Assembly: GCF_019649055.1 (NCBI RefSeq) | Contig: NW_026570289.1 | Location: forward strand, 434,001 to 498,000 | Reading direction: 5' to 3' | Length of the DNA stretch: 64,000 nt | Source of the DNA: Paramacrobiotus metropolitanus | Lineage: Eukaryota > Tardigrada > Eutardigrada > Parachela > Macrobiotidae | In this document: positions 23,501-35,202 of the stretch, one piece after another | How positions within the stretch are numbered: position 1 is the first letter of the stretch | How the letters are laid out: each line of letters begins with the position of its first letter | The notes under the pieces: generated by a model | Seen by the model: the letters and a program-made list of their open reading frames with translations, nothing else | Told to the model about the DNA's origin: nothing | The model's database searches: none | Program-made: the position numbers and the translations under genes

Positions 23501-23693
23501 GGGCCATCGTCTCAGCGTCGATGAACGGGAGACGGTGTACAAGAAACTGGAAAAGGTCATCCGTCAGTTCCCCATTATCGACAACCTGTCAGTGAAGTAT
23601 CTCAGCAGTGTAAATACCAGCGCGGCACCGCTGCGGCCACGGAGCTTACTATCGTTCAAGGAATGCTTGCCCGAAGATGCCAAGGAAACATAA
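20526..23693 (+). CDS. Nuclear receptor-like protein with degenerate DNA-binding domain, spliced
   Basis: Exons inferred as 20526-20660, 21109-21262, 21782-21946, 22162-22394, 22674-22841 and 23142-23693. Phases agree and give 468 residues. Exon 5 holds the ligand-binding-domain signature of helices 3-5 (FRDFPNEDQRILL), and exon 6 the helix 6-10 region (LGWDPDFMHFND, LTHTERYLLLTVALFSP, ERETVYKKLEKVIRQFP). Exon 1 has a first-finger-like C-x2-C-x15-C-x2-C (canonical spacing x13). Exon 2 has GNCLWRKKHRTQ, matching the second finger's C.i.k..R, but the other cysteines are missing. Nuclear receptors are ligand-regulated transcription factors; this one may not bind DNA in the usual way. The start at 20,526 is the first Met fitting exon 1, and an upstream exon cannot be excluded. 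Confidence 0.7.
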
Positions 23694-24730
23694 ATGAATC
23701 CGCGTCAGAGAAAAGTATTGATTTTGTTGTGCGCCAGGCAGTCTGACGGTATGCGCCATATACAGCTGGCGTCACGAAGTACGCCGGCTGGTTAAAACAG
23801 CTGGAGTTTTTATATAATAATCCGTGTAAATAATAGAGATATAATTCCCGTGATAAATTTTTTATTACTACACTGAAATTTGTTATTTATGTCAGTAGTG
23901 GTTACTTTTTACTGTTTAATTCCTAACAATTAAGCTTACTGTTCTAATTTTTTCAGTCTAGAACGTAAATGAGATTTAACGTTGTGCAACGCGGAAGTAG
24001 TATGATCAATACACCATACGATATGAATAGTATACACCATAGTCATACAGATACCGCTCGAAATCTCAAATACACAGCCTGAAAATGCGCAGAGAAGCTT
24101 CAGTGGTCTATAGGTGTAGCGATTGTCATCAAATGAAATTTTTATCACAACGGCCCGTGCTGGAGCGCTGAGTCTGACCCCTAAAAGGCTGAGTCTGGCA
24201 ACTGACTATTAAAATGCTGGATTTTCCTAAGAATGCTAAGGTAATATCTTGATGACTTTAAAACTTAACCAGAAATTTGCGACATATTGTCCAGCGAAAC
24301 CCCGTATTACATGCAACACTAAAACCAGCCAATGTACAAGTGCTTGCTGCTATGGTTATGCACATCATTCCACTTTCCCGACTCCCCGGAGTGGTACCAG
24401 ACTCAGACTTTAAGTACTCAGTACATTCATTCCCGACCACTTGGCACCGTGATCAATTCGTGATTAGTATCATTAGGATCCTCAGGAAGTCTATAATTTG
24501 TTTTAAAAATCAAAGCATCCCTAAGTTAATGACTGGAATTTAAAGAACTCAAATAAACCAACGCGGATGTGATGGCTGATCAAAACGATGGTAGACGCTA
24601 TACGCAGCTGTGTGCCGCATACAACCAACATAACCCAGCACGATTTAATTACAGATAGATGCTCTACTAACCAAACTGTCCGGTAGAAAGAAAACAAATA
24701 ACGAGAATCGTGTAAAATCGCCAGGCGCTG
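23694..24730. other. Spacer between nuclear receptor and M13 copy 2
   Basis: No gene is recognised. Similarity to the M13 upstream regions begins near 24,735 (AAGGCTAGCGACATT, also at 52.66 kb). Confidence 0.45.
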
Positions 24731-24884
24731 GAATGCTATAGCTTTCAATACATCCAAAAAGGCTAGCGACATTACTGTATATTTAAAATCTGCAAAAAAC
24801 TTACATAAATAATCTTAAACGAATCTCCACGACCACGAGACTAATTACCTCCGCTTCTTGATTTCGCGAAGATTACGTCAACAC

Positions 24885-25016
24885 ATGCAGGGTCTTACAT
24901 GCAGAATCTGTAGATAATTATATAAGTACTAATTTCCCGGATTTGCCGCTAGCCATATTTTGAAACGCCGCATTTAGTTAGAGAATAAAGACTTTGGTAA
25001 TCCCCTAGGGCAAACA
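24885..25016 (+). promoter_or_regulatory. Core promoter block of M13 copy 2
   Basis: TATATAA at 24,919-24,925, then CCGGATTTGCCGCTAGCC and CCCCTAGGGCAAACAA, with the same order and spacing as in copies 1 and 3. The retrotransposon-bearing block found further upstream of copies 1 and 3 is absent. Confidence 0.6.
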
Positions 25017-25265
25017 ATTGCTTTCAACGTCTAAGTATTTCCTGGCATTTAAGCTGTCCTATTCTTCGAAAAATCCGTCTGGAGAAGCTGTGCTGGTTTA
25101 GAATGTGCGGCGACAATTTTTCTTGTATTTCCTATTTCCTACTGTTTCCTCTCTTTTTATACAAATTTTGTTTCGTTTCCGTATTCCGCGAATAATTTTC
25201 AGAAATCGTTACTGAAATCTGCTTGTTTTATTAGGTCGCTAACTGACAGAAGAAGTTGGCACGCG

Positions 25266-28200
25266 ATGATTTTTTTGGATGTTGTAGGATTTTTGGTCGC
25301 TGCTGTTAATGTAGTACGACCTACCGGGCGGCAGCAACTGTCAAGCCCCGTTTGCACGTCGGATCTCTGTCATCAAGTTGGTAAGTCGAACTGCGATCTT
25401 TGTTGAAAAATAGATTTTGAAACAACATTCCTTCACTGCTGTCCTTTTCGTGCCCTACAATTAAATTTGGTAGTCTTTTACTGATTCGTTTGTGATTTTT
25501 TAGCCCATGAAGCCGTATCCGTCATGGATAAAACAATTGAGCCATGCGTGGACTTCTACGCTTACGCATGCAATCGTTGGAATAGCAGCCACGTTCTGGC
25601 GCGCGACGTGCTCGCTATCAAGATCTCTAAACAACTACAAGGTTCGTGCGAGAACATGTCGGTGACGGGTTTTCAAAAACCCCCAGCTCTGTGTCCCTTT
25701 GATTGGATTCCTTTTATCCCTGCCGCTTTGCTAACTTCCGCTTACAGTCGTCATTGACTATAATTAATTGTATAATTTCTGTGCTTCTGTGTGATATTAC
25801 GAGATACAGCATGATTTTGTATATTTCAGTGAACAGAACCTTTCATTATATCGCTTTCGGAATAAGACTGATAAATACAAGCTGTAACGCACCAAGCGTA
25901 ATGAAGCATGGCTGCATTTTGTGTACTATATTCTGGAAAACAACTGAATTTCGTTGAAAATTGCTTTATTTAGGACTGTTCGACAGTGGAAATTACACCA
26001 ACCCCACGGAAAAAAAGCAGTCGACATATACAACCAGTGCCTCAAGCAGAACTATGGTACTCAAAGTTAATGTAAAGTAGTTATGCATTTGAAAGCGAAA
26101 TTCGTACGGCGTGAGTTGTTCTACAGTGTCGACATCATAATTACTCGTATATAGTAAAATTAATGATTAAAATGCAGAACGAACTGGACGGGTTGGTCCA
26201 AACCAGTTTGCCGACGGTATATATGAATTATGAACATCCTCATACGACGAACGAACGATCATCGTTAAAACATGAACTTCCATGTTTTTTGCATTACTGC
26301 TTGCTTAGAAAGAAGCGTATCGGCAAGAAACAAATGCATTCTTACAACAAGCTCTTGCATTTGGTTCAAGTAAAACCGATTGTAATGGTGAGCACATAAA
26401 AAGTTAACCAATATCTTATCTTGTCGACAGAACGGCCATTCGACGACAGCTCCCTTGTACGCGTTGTTGACAACTTGTTAGGTGGATGGTCGCTATTGCA
26501 AGACCACCAGAATGTGTCCGCTTTTCGTCTCGATGACGCTCTCGTCCGCCTGCAACTGAACGACATTCGGACTTTCAGCGGTCTCCATGTAGAAAGAAAT
26601 AAATTTTCCAGCAACGAAAATATTCTGTACTTTACGACGCCTGGTCGCCTCTTTATGCGCTGGGAACTAGAGGCACTGGTCAACACTCCTTACAAGTTAC
26701 CTGTTCGCACTTCAACAAAGCTTCTGATTAACAAATGGGGGCCGGTCGTACTGCGATTACTAAAAGCGGCGAATGCAAGTGTCCAGTGGTCTACTGTTGA
26801 AAAGCGATTGAAAAAGGCTATCATGGTGGATGTTATGCTGGCGACGGTGGGAGCTCTTTTGAATATACTTCATTCATTTACGGATTTTTTGCCATTTATT
26901 TTTAAACCTAGTTGTTTCCAAGGCTGTCTGTATTCTTCTTTTTTCCCATTATTTCAATTTCAAGTTTTTGTTTTATAACCTTTTTGTCCTTCTCTGATTA
27001 TTCGGTTTTTTTATTTCTTCATTTTCTCTTTGCTTTCTTGCTTTTCTTCGTTTCTTTATTTTTTCAACATCATTCGTTTTTTAGGGTCCAACACAACCAA
27101 CACCATGCTTAAAGCTTCTTCGGTTAAATTTCAAGCTACGGCCGCTACGGAGTTTGCCGTCCCGCTAAAGCTTGAGTATCTCCTTAATCTGGATCAGACG
27201 ATGGCGCGGCTGGAAAGCAACGGGAATACAGGAGCTGAGACACTTGCAGATTGGCTGTGGTGGACAGCAGTTTTTCACTATCACTTTCTGTATCGAGGGA
27301 CTGGCACTTGCGTGGGACTGGTGAAAGCAGCCATGCCGTTCACTGTCTCAGGATTATTCTTCAAGACTTACGTATCGAGCAAAGCCGTTCAAAAGGTCAG
27401 GCACAGGCCTTTTTCATTGCAAAGCAAAATAGTTCAAGACATAACTTGTGCAAATGCGGCATCCTGCTGAATAGCCACAGCCAAATGATGGAATAAATTA
27501 ACGGCTTTCTGCCTTCGACAGGTGGACTTGCTGACATCTGAAATTGTCAACGGTGTTCGCGACGCTGTCCTACTGAAAACGGTCTGGATGGACCAGGCAA
27601 CGCAAAAATCTGCCACGGACAAGTTAATTAATACGCTGCGGACTGTCGGGTATCCCAAGAAGTTCCTAGACAACCGGACGCTCGTTGAAGACCTCTACGC
27701 CAAGGCAAGTTAATCTTTGGCATATTTCCAATCTTTTAAAAACGAACTTCAAAGCGTACTGTATTGACAGAGAGAGAGAGAGAAAGAGAGAGACTAGGTC
27801 CCCTCTGTAAGAAGCTTGGGGTACGAAAGCGGTAACACGGATAAGCGATGACTTACAAAAATAACTGAAGCAGTTAAATCTAAAAGTACAGCGACGTCGC
27901 TATGACTTTATAGAAGTGGATCCAACTACCATGAAATGCACCCAGGCGAATACTGTCATGTATCTAGGTTCACGTAGAAAGGTCATTCTTCGACACACTG
28001 CGTACCATTGATCGAAGCAACACTTGGGTCAATTTTCAAAAACTTTCCCGCATCAACCCCCACAATGACCCGTATTTTGTGACCGATCTGACCGCGCTTA
28101 ACCCCCATACGTACCCGGAGAATAATAATATTGGTACCTTCCTGGCTTTTTATCTTTAGCTTTGTTTGGCTTGATTACTCAATGCTCAGTTATTTCTAAT

Positions 28201-29160
28201 CGCCGTTATGAAGCTGTTCACCCATTTTATCGTTTTTGAACTTATTTACAGCGTTCATTCGCTTTCCAAATAAACATTTGTCCATTGAAATTTTTATGGT
28301 TGCTGTTTATTTTGTCTCTTGTACTTTTTGCTTCAAATTTTACATTATTATTATTTCTGCTTCCTGTACGACAATGTGATTTACAAGCACTTGGTAATCT
28401 AGAGGATCCGCTTTGCAGTAATTCCGGCGGCCCTGTTACAGCCACCAGTGTTCTACGCAAGCAACATGTACATTGTTAACTATGCTCGCTTTGGTTCTCT
28501 AATTGGCCACGAACTCACCCATCTCTTGGATATCGGAGGCGAGCATGGATGTTTTGAGAGAAAACGATTTCCCTCAAAAATTAATTATAAATGTCGTGTT
28601 TAGCGAAAGAATTTGGAAAGGACGGCAAGCCGTTGAATTGGTGGACAAATGAGACACACAACAATTGCAATGCGAGGAAGTATACTTTGGTCGATTTCTA
28701 TAACAATGTCAGCACGACGAATAACACCGTCGATGGATGGCAAACACTCGTCGAGAACACAGCCGACAACGGCGGATACCGCGCTGCTTATTGGGTTATC
28801 ACTTTTATTTTTTCAACTGAAAATGTACTGGGCACGTACAATGATGCTTTGCAGGCTTTCCATAATTTTAGGCGCCGCTTCGGATACCGCATAAAACTGC
28901 AAGGCTTAGAATCCTTAAATGAGGAGCAACTATTCTGGTTAATAGGGGCTCAGGTGAACTTTTGTGGGGTTTAAATCGGGGCACAGCTGCAGTAAAAGAT
29001 TTTTTAGACGTGGTGCGGCAATCCCCAGGCAACTGGCGACGCAGCACATGCACCGCTCCGGTTTCGTGTAATGGGTCCGTTCATGAACAGCGCGGATTTC
29101 GGTTCGGCCTACAACTGTCCGGTGGGATCCCCGATGAACCCGCGGATTAAGGCGTGGTAG
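25266..29160 (+). pseudogene. M13 family metallopeptidase, copy 2, disrupted
   Basis: Exons equivalent to copy 1: 25266-25380, 25504-25641, 25974-26056, 26431-26846, 27085-27395, 27522-27704, 27968-28133, 28419-28538, 28604-28794, 28855-28953 and 29008-29160. Zinc motifs are present (IGHELTH, ENTADNGG). Two lesions break the frame. Exon 3 has seven A's where copies 1 and 3 have eight (near 26,010), making the exon 83 instead of 84 nt. Exon 5 lacks 88 bp at its start relative to copy 3, which removes the FGDL.KPPFR segment and also shifts the frame. Exons 6 and 8 end at GC donors. The NAxY position reads PHTY. Introns are free of transposons, so this copy shows the ancestral compact structure. 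If both lesions were assembly errors it would be a gene, but the exon deletion makes a pseudogene more likely. Confidence 0.85.
27768..27794. repeat. (GA)n microsatellite
   Basis: A short AG run with one AAG interruption in intron 6 of M13 copy 2. Confidence 0.9.
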
Positions 29161-29450
29161 AGAAGGTTTCATTTTTAGAGATGGTTTACTACTTCATTTA
29201 AGCAATGGTTACCGTATAGAGGTAAAAGCTGATAACATCGGATGGTCCCTATAAATCGGCAAATGCAACAACGGCCAACCCGATGCGCGAATCAGAAATA
29301 ACGAAATCCAGAATAGTTTCGCAGTTCACAGTTCTTGTATTGATTATGTTTTCGACTTTTCCATCGTGCTTTCCATGCCTGGTTAAATTTGCTGATTGTT
29401 GACAGCTATTAGGGATACAAGCCCGTTGCAAAAAGACAATAATATATTCA

Positions 29451-29675
29451 TTGATAGTACCAATATTATTATTGCTAGCGGTGGTTGTTAACCATATTCT
29501 GGCACGAGAGCGAGCGCCAATGCCACTGGATAATGGCACTGGGTTTATGGAGTTCGAAAAGCGCTACATGACGCTCTTCGTGGCGTCATATAAATTTTAT
29601 GCTCTTGATGATCAGTACATTCAGTTCTTAGCAGCACCGCGCGTTTCGCGCTCGGTGCAGTTTATTAAATTTTAA
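29451..29675 (+). CDS. Hypothetical small secreted protein frame
   Basis: A 74-codon frame with a strongly hydrophobic N-terminus (IVPILLLLAVVVNHILA) followed by RERAPMPLDNGTGFMEFEKR, as expected of a signal peptide and mature chain. I do not recognise it. It lies 290 bp after the end of M13 copy 2 on the same strand and could be a first exon of another gene. No partner exon is evident. Confidence 0.3.
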   Translation: MIVPILLLLAVVVNHILARERAPMPLDNGTGFMEFEKRYMTLFVASYKFYALDDQYIQFLAAPRVSRSVQFIKF

Positions 29676-29699
29676 ATAACTGAAAACTGGTTAGGGAAT

Positions 29700-31890
29700 A
29701 ATATCACAATTGAGCAGTAATATGCACAATGACTTTGCATTATTTTACTGCACATTGTAGCATACTCATTAATTGCTGGTACTTATTAGCAATTCCTTAA
29801 CGAAAACGACTGCAAAAAATCCGGTGAACCACCGAATGCAAACAATAATCATGTGCACTTTAAAACTGTGTAGTACATATCTGTTACAAGAAACGGCTTC
29901 GGCTTTGCCTCCGCATTTCTTGTGGTCTGCGGTCGGTTTCTCGAATGATTTTGATTAATTTAGTATCACTGCGTCCACTATTTGCGGTCACTATATGCCC
30001 TAAACAGTTGTGTCACTTGAGTTTTTTACCACCTATCACGATTTGCGCTCAAGAAAATAACGGTAATTTGGTCACTCACTTGATCAGTCGCCTCTGCGCA
30101 TTGGACAGTACTGGACACTGTTCCCTCACAATGTGCAATAAACAGTAGTGGTACTTCGGCTACTCACCACCACTCGTTTCGTTACCCACCTAGCGAACGG
30201 TGCGCAAGGGTTATTTTTAGTAGGTCGGTCATCCACTTACCTACTGGCCTCTGCAGCTACACACGAGAATAGTGGTACTTCGGTCGCTCACTATGTGCAA
30301 TTCCAGTTGTAGAGCTCTGTTACTCGTTCGTCACCACTCGTTTGGTTACTCACTCACCTAGCGAGCTCTGTGCAATGGAGAGTAGCTGTAGTGCTGTTAC
30401 TAGACAGGTTAATTTTTTCTTTTGGCTGATCGCTGAACGCTGTTAAAATTGCAGTTGCGCAAAATTAAAAGCAAATGCGCTGGTAGTTAAATGTTGTTAC
30501 ATAACCGGATTACTCATGTAGTAATGTAACCTATGGTCATGTGTGCGTTTATCCTATGGTCATAGTCCATGTTTTTGCCTTTCTCATGCCCTTGTGAGCC
30601 AGATGTACTGACAATGAGCGATTGTCTGATATTAGGTCGTTTCCTGGATGCCCTGTTATTTCCGGCTTAGGCCGTTATATAAGCTCATGTTTACTTGTTA
30701 TTTGTTAGTTCTTAGCTGAGTATTATTAAAGTGGCTAAAACCCGATATTCATTACGTCTTACGGATAGTGTAAGCGTATCAGTGTGCATCCGTCGCATCG
30801 CGTTAGCGGATACAGAGCACGTACGTACGTGCACCGCAACTCAACCCGGATATGCAGTGCTTTGCTAAGCGCGCAGGCCTTACGGTAACTTCGCAAGTTA
30901 TCGTCGTGACTGAAGCGGTCTTGCGCTAAACGTCACGAATTTGGGGAGGAGCCACAAATAACAGCAGTAAAACTTTAGAGCTAGTGAAAATTAACCTCTA
31001 TACTTACCCATTTATCCGGCTAGTAAATTGATCACTCAATTTGTACTCTAAACAGTAGTGATAGTTCGGTAACTCGTTGATCCGAACCTCTGTGACCGTA
31101 CGCCGTGGCCATAGTCTCCAATTTAATAAGTACCCAATCTGATCTGAACAAACTAAAATATTCCGTATTATACGGAATAATTTACGGCCCATATATGCTG
31201 ATTAATGTCCTTAGTTTTGTTCGGATTGTAATGAAAGGTCAGCCCGGTTGAACGATTACTATGGTCAGGTTCTTTTAGAGCTGCCTTCAAGTTGCTTTTA
31301 ACGAGCGTTCTTATTCCTGAGTCATGTTTCTGAGAGCTTTAAATTGCTAACAATTTATTGAAGCGAAGCCATTCACTAGCAGCATCGTTTGCGTTACTGC
31401 TAACTAGGATTTTCAGTTTTGTAGCAGTAAAAGTTTATTCAAATCTTTTTAATTTGCTGACCTTAAGCCGTACCAGTTAAATTTAAACTTTTGCTCCATG
31501 GAAGAGGACTCTCAAATTGTTTTCAAGGTCACCTTGAGCTTTCAGCTCTACCGGCACCGGCGTCTGTGTACAGGAGCCGGAGCGCATAATTACCAAAACA
31601 AAACGCATGTGACACAGTTTCCAGACAAGCTGGATCGAATGACGTTAGCAGTTTTTCGATTAATTTTTTGGTTTGTTCTGACCAGATCGTACGGGGTTTT
31701 ACGTTGTAATATATAGTTCTTTTCCTTGATATACATGCGCATAAAGCATGTCCCAATTGCGGCAATAAGCTCTCGATAGAACGTAGTTAAGGCTGCAGAA
31801 TGAGATATTACACGAACTAAGCACGAATAGTGAACGTCAAATATTTGTATTTCTATAGTTGTATTTTGCTGCTGTTGGTAGTATACTTAC
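29700..31890. other. Intergenic stretch with degenerate local repeats
   Basis: Between about 30,130 and 30,400, and again near 31,050, phrases such as AGTAGTGGTACTTCGG, CACCACTCGTTTCG and ACCTAGCGA recur with variations. These are degenerate direct repeats of unclear type. No gene is recognised in the rest. Confidence 0.45.
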
Positions 31891-31904
31891 GAGGTGGAAT
31901 AAAT

Positions 31905-32085
31905 ATTAGCGGTGCAGAAAAAAGCACAAAAATCGCGGCCAGTCTTCCTATTATCCGGCAAGATGGGCAATACGCTGAAACAAAGTATGGTACTCGTTTG
32001 AAGTGGCTGATTGCATATTATTTCGAATTTTGTTCACACTTTCCAGCATTCGGGCCGGCTTGTGTGCAGCTTGGCACATGAAAAT
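31905..32085 (+). repeat. Dispersed repeat with coding-like frame (partner at 530-730)
   Basis: Plus-strand partner of 530-730. The frame here starts upstream at 31,830 with a hydrophobic run (YLYFYSCILLLLVVYL) and continues into KIAASLPIIRQDGQYAETKYG. The hydrophobic start is not shared with the other copy. Confidence 0.45.
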
Positions 32086-32612
32086 TGATGTCTGCACATT
32101 TTTTTGAGTGCCGCATTTTTGCCATCCACTTTTGTCGATATGAATTATGGCTCAAGTAAACAGATATTTTATTTAACAACATTATCATTACAATTGCAGT
32201 GACGTTTTATAAACTCTAAATTTTGACTCCTAATTTTGTAAACTGATGATTCTCTGGAGACAAGCTTACCGCTGGGAAGCGACAAATGAAAAATACTCGT
32301 GTTAGTTACTAAGTTAACGATAGCCTAATTGCGTTAACAGTTGACACTGCATTTGGCGTGCATTGCGAAGGCTGAATCTTTATGGCCGGCACAAAATAGT
32401 CAAAAACAGCACATGAAACACTCAAAATAAATTCCGTAAATTATTCTTAATTTTCAAGCTGGGCAAGGCATGCACTTTTCGGTCGAAAGTCGTCCAAAAT
32501 TGTAAAAATTCAAAGATTTATAAATGATTGTCAAATCATAGTGGCGATTACTTTTCCTTCCTTCACGCACCGGAAATCCCTAAAACTTGTTTAATAAAGC
32601 GTTAAACATTGA

Positions 32613-32720
32613 GATATTATCAACCCACTAGAACAGCAGCCAAACCGGCTGCTGTTACACGGCGCTCCTGGTTTCGAACCAAGCCGACAGGATACCAGGA
32701 AGCCGACCGCCACCATTATT
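32613..32720 (-). repeat. SINE-like element with pol III B box
   Basis: On the minus strand, GGTTCGAAACC (32,670-32,680) exactly fits the B-box consensus GGTTCGANNCC. It is followed by a hairpin (AACAGCAGCC...GGCTGCTGTT) and by the core shared with 2,216-2,262. I see no convincing A box upstream, so the tRNA origin is tentative. Confidence 0.45.
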
Positions 32721-32739
32721 TTTCCAGTTGTCGTTCAGT

Positions 32740-33435
32740 TAGTTTCTGTTGTTTTGTGTTTATCGGTAGCTCTTTTGCGAGTTTTTAATTTTAATTGCTA
32801 ATCCTGATCAAATTAGACATTTCAACTGCATAATTCTCATTTTTGCCGCTGTTGTTTGCATAACTCAAGTAACTTTCTGAGTGACTTTTGTGCAAGATAT
32901 AATAACATAAAATTGCGAAAGTACATTAACGAAAATAATTAAAAATTAAACTGCGTACATATTGCTTACCGTTTGGTTCTTGGAAATCTTTGTGAATCAT
33001 ATTATTTTGGCATCGCTGATAATTTTGCCACATCCTGTCCTTTGTCTGCAATATACATATGCAGTACCTGTAAGGGTACTCAAACATCCTTTACGAATGG
33101 CGCTATAACTTAAAGGTGCCAGATCCTTTAACTTTTGGCTCCGCCTCTGCACGACCATTGGACGAAAGGTTCTATAATTTTCCTCTCTTCAACTTAAAGT
33201 CCTTTAACTTATTGTACCAAAATCGTTACTTTTCGGTATGGCGCCCGCTGAGTTGGAAATCGCTAGGGCAAACTGAAACGGAACCTGCATCTAATGTGCA
33301 GATATCTGTTGCGGACTGCTGAAATTTGTTTCCAGTGGTTTTAGCCTTTCTGTCCTCTTGTGAAGTGGGATGCGTAAACACCCATTCAAACCTAATTTAA
33401 CATTAACCGATTTAGCAAAGTATGATTGGCTAGTG
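32740..33435. other. Intergenic stretch without a recognised gene
   Basis: A/T-rich. The one longer frame (33,116-33,322) has no visible domain. Confidence 0.4.
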
Positions 33436-33439
33436 AGAG

Positions 33440-33550
33440 TTGTAGACAGTACTGTAAAAGTAGCCGGGATTACATGTTTAATTAGGTACAACAATACAAT
33501 AAATTAAAAAATGACCAACGGCCGCAACGGCCGAGGTCAAAAGGTCAGGT
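33440..33550 (+). repeat. Left arm of a wide inverted repeat (partner 42,328-42,436)
   Basis: The arm reads AGTACTGTAAAAGTAGCC, then CAACAATA.AATAAATTAAAAAA, then ACGGCCGCAACGGCCG and GTCAAAAGGT. The reverse complement of 42,328-42,436 gives the same blocks in the same order with few gaps. The arms are about 8.8 kb apart and point inward, as terminal inverted repeats of a large element would. I found no clear target-site duplication and no transposase inside. Confidence 0.65.
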
Positions 33551-34088
33551 AAGTATAATAAAGAATGCAACGCCCGCAACGCCTGAGGTCAAACGGCAGG
33601 TTGTATGTGTGTCAAGGCGATCAGCTAATCATTGCTCACTTTTACGCGCCGCAGTCCATTGTGCGGCATTTCTGTCTTCTCTCTACGAATAAATCAACGT
33701 AAATGTGTACGAATATAATTATACGTGTGTGTGTACGTTATTGTGCGCCGGACGCTGTCCTGAGAGCGCCGCAAGCCTCTTTACGGCATTTGTGTCTTCT
33801 GCTGTGAAGTGTTTTTAGATATTATACCTAGTCCATCAGCTGACGCTGTCTGCGCTGCGGCACATTAATATATGCGGCAATAATAACGACAATGTGCTGA
33901 AGTTTACTGCATAAATTTTTCGTCTGTACAAAATGTATCTCAGATCACGTAAAGAAAGGAAGTTAATGTTCTTTATAAAAAGAAACGTTCTGAATCGTAA
34001 AAAAGTAGCTGTTCTACTGCAACGGAATCATTCAGATCATCGATATAAATCACTGTACATAATCAGGAGAAAATCTATACAGAGCTGT

Positions 34089-34530
34089 TTAAACCGCGTC
34101 ACCCATGATCGTAGCGCGATCTGACAGTTCAATGGCCCCTGGGCCATATGCAGCTCCACGTGCTGAACGGGCTTTCAATGCAGCCCAGCCACGCCGAGTC
34201 ACGCAGACAACAGAGACCGCTGTGAGAGCAGCAGCCAAGATTCCCACGCAGGTATAGAACACGTCGGACACTGTCACATCGGCATCTGCAAATCTAGATT
34301 TGCATGAATAATAAAACTATTTTAAAATGAGCAACTGTTTAAAGTTTAATCCTACTTGGTGAAGGCATGGCCGAGGTGTAGTCGTTTGGCGGATTTATGG
34401 AGACATTTCTAAAAGCGAAAGATTAGTGTGGTTTCATTTTTAAATTTTTAATGCCTACTTGGTCGGGTGGGAGCAGCCGCCGTTCCAGGTGCGATATCGG
34501 TCGGTGCACGATTTGATGCCGTTGCAGCGA
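34089..34530 (-). CDS. Last exons of a single-pass membrane protein, partial
   Basis: Three minus-strand exons fit by splice sites and phase: 34530-34459, 34408-34356 and 34285-34089 (stop TAA at 34,091-34,089). The order is a Cys-rich piece (CNGIKSCTDRYRTWNGGC), a short stalk with an N-glycosylation site (NVSINPPNDYTSAMPSP), then a transmembrane helix (FYTCVGILAAALTAVSVVCV), a basic stop-transfer (TRRGW) and a cytoplasmic tail of about 37 residues. This is the C-terminal end of a type I membrane protein with a Cys-rich ectodomain. The upstream exons, expected at higher coordinates, were not found. I do not recognise the family. Confidence 0.5.
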
Positions 34531-35202
34531 CTATTAGCAAAAGTCTTTATGTTAGCGTTGTTTAAGAATCAGCAGCGAAACGATTAAAAAATTCATTTAC
34601 TGCGCCGCGAAAAAATGCGGCAAGAATTATAAATAAATTCTTTCGACGTACTGTGCCGCGTAAAAATCGGCGGCAAAAATTTGAATAAATATAAGCATTC
34701 GTAACAGATAAAATCTGTGGCAAATCATTTTAAGCAATCGTACCGGGTAGACCAGTCGGACTGAGTACTGAGATTAGATCTTTAGGATCTTTTGAAGAAC
34801 CTTCGATGAAATATACGTAATTTTTGTGCCGTATAATTTGGCGGCAGAGGTTAATTAGATTAATATACGACGACACCTTCACACACCCAATCGGGGAGAC
34901 AAAGGCAACTCGCATAAGATGCGAGCGAAATGAGCATGACCACGCTTAGAGGAGCCATTCTTATGCAAATTAAGAAAATTTGGCAGAAGAATGAAAGAAT
35001 GTATCGGTGCAGGCGTGGGTAGACACAAAGCACTGCTGCAGTAGTAAATGACTACCGTGTAACGGGCGCGTATAAAAGGCCGAAACAACCCGTGAGAAGC
35101 TTCAGTCGTTCAGATTTTCCAGTTTTGCTTGAATTTTGAATTTTGAAGTTTCTTTCGTGTTTCATCCATTTCGTGTTACAAAGGACATCGTCATTTCCAA
35201 AA

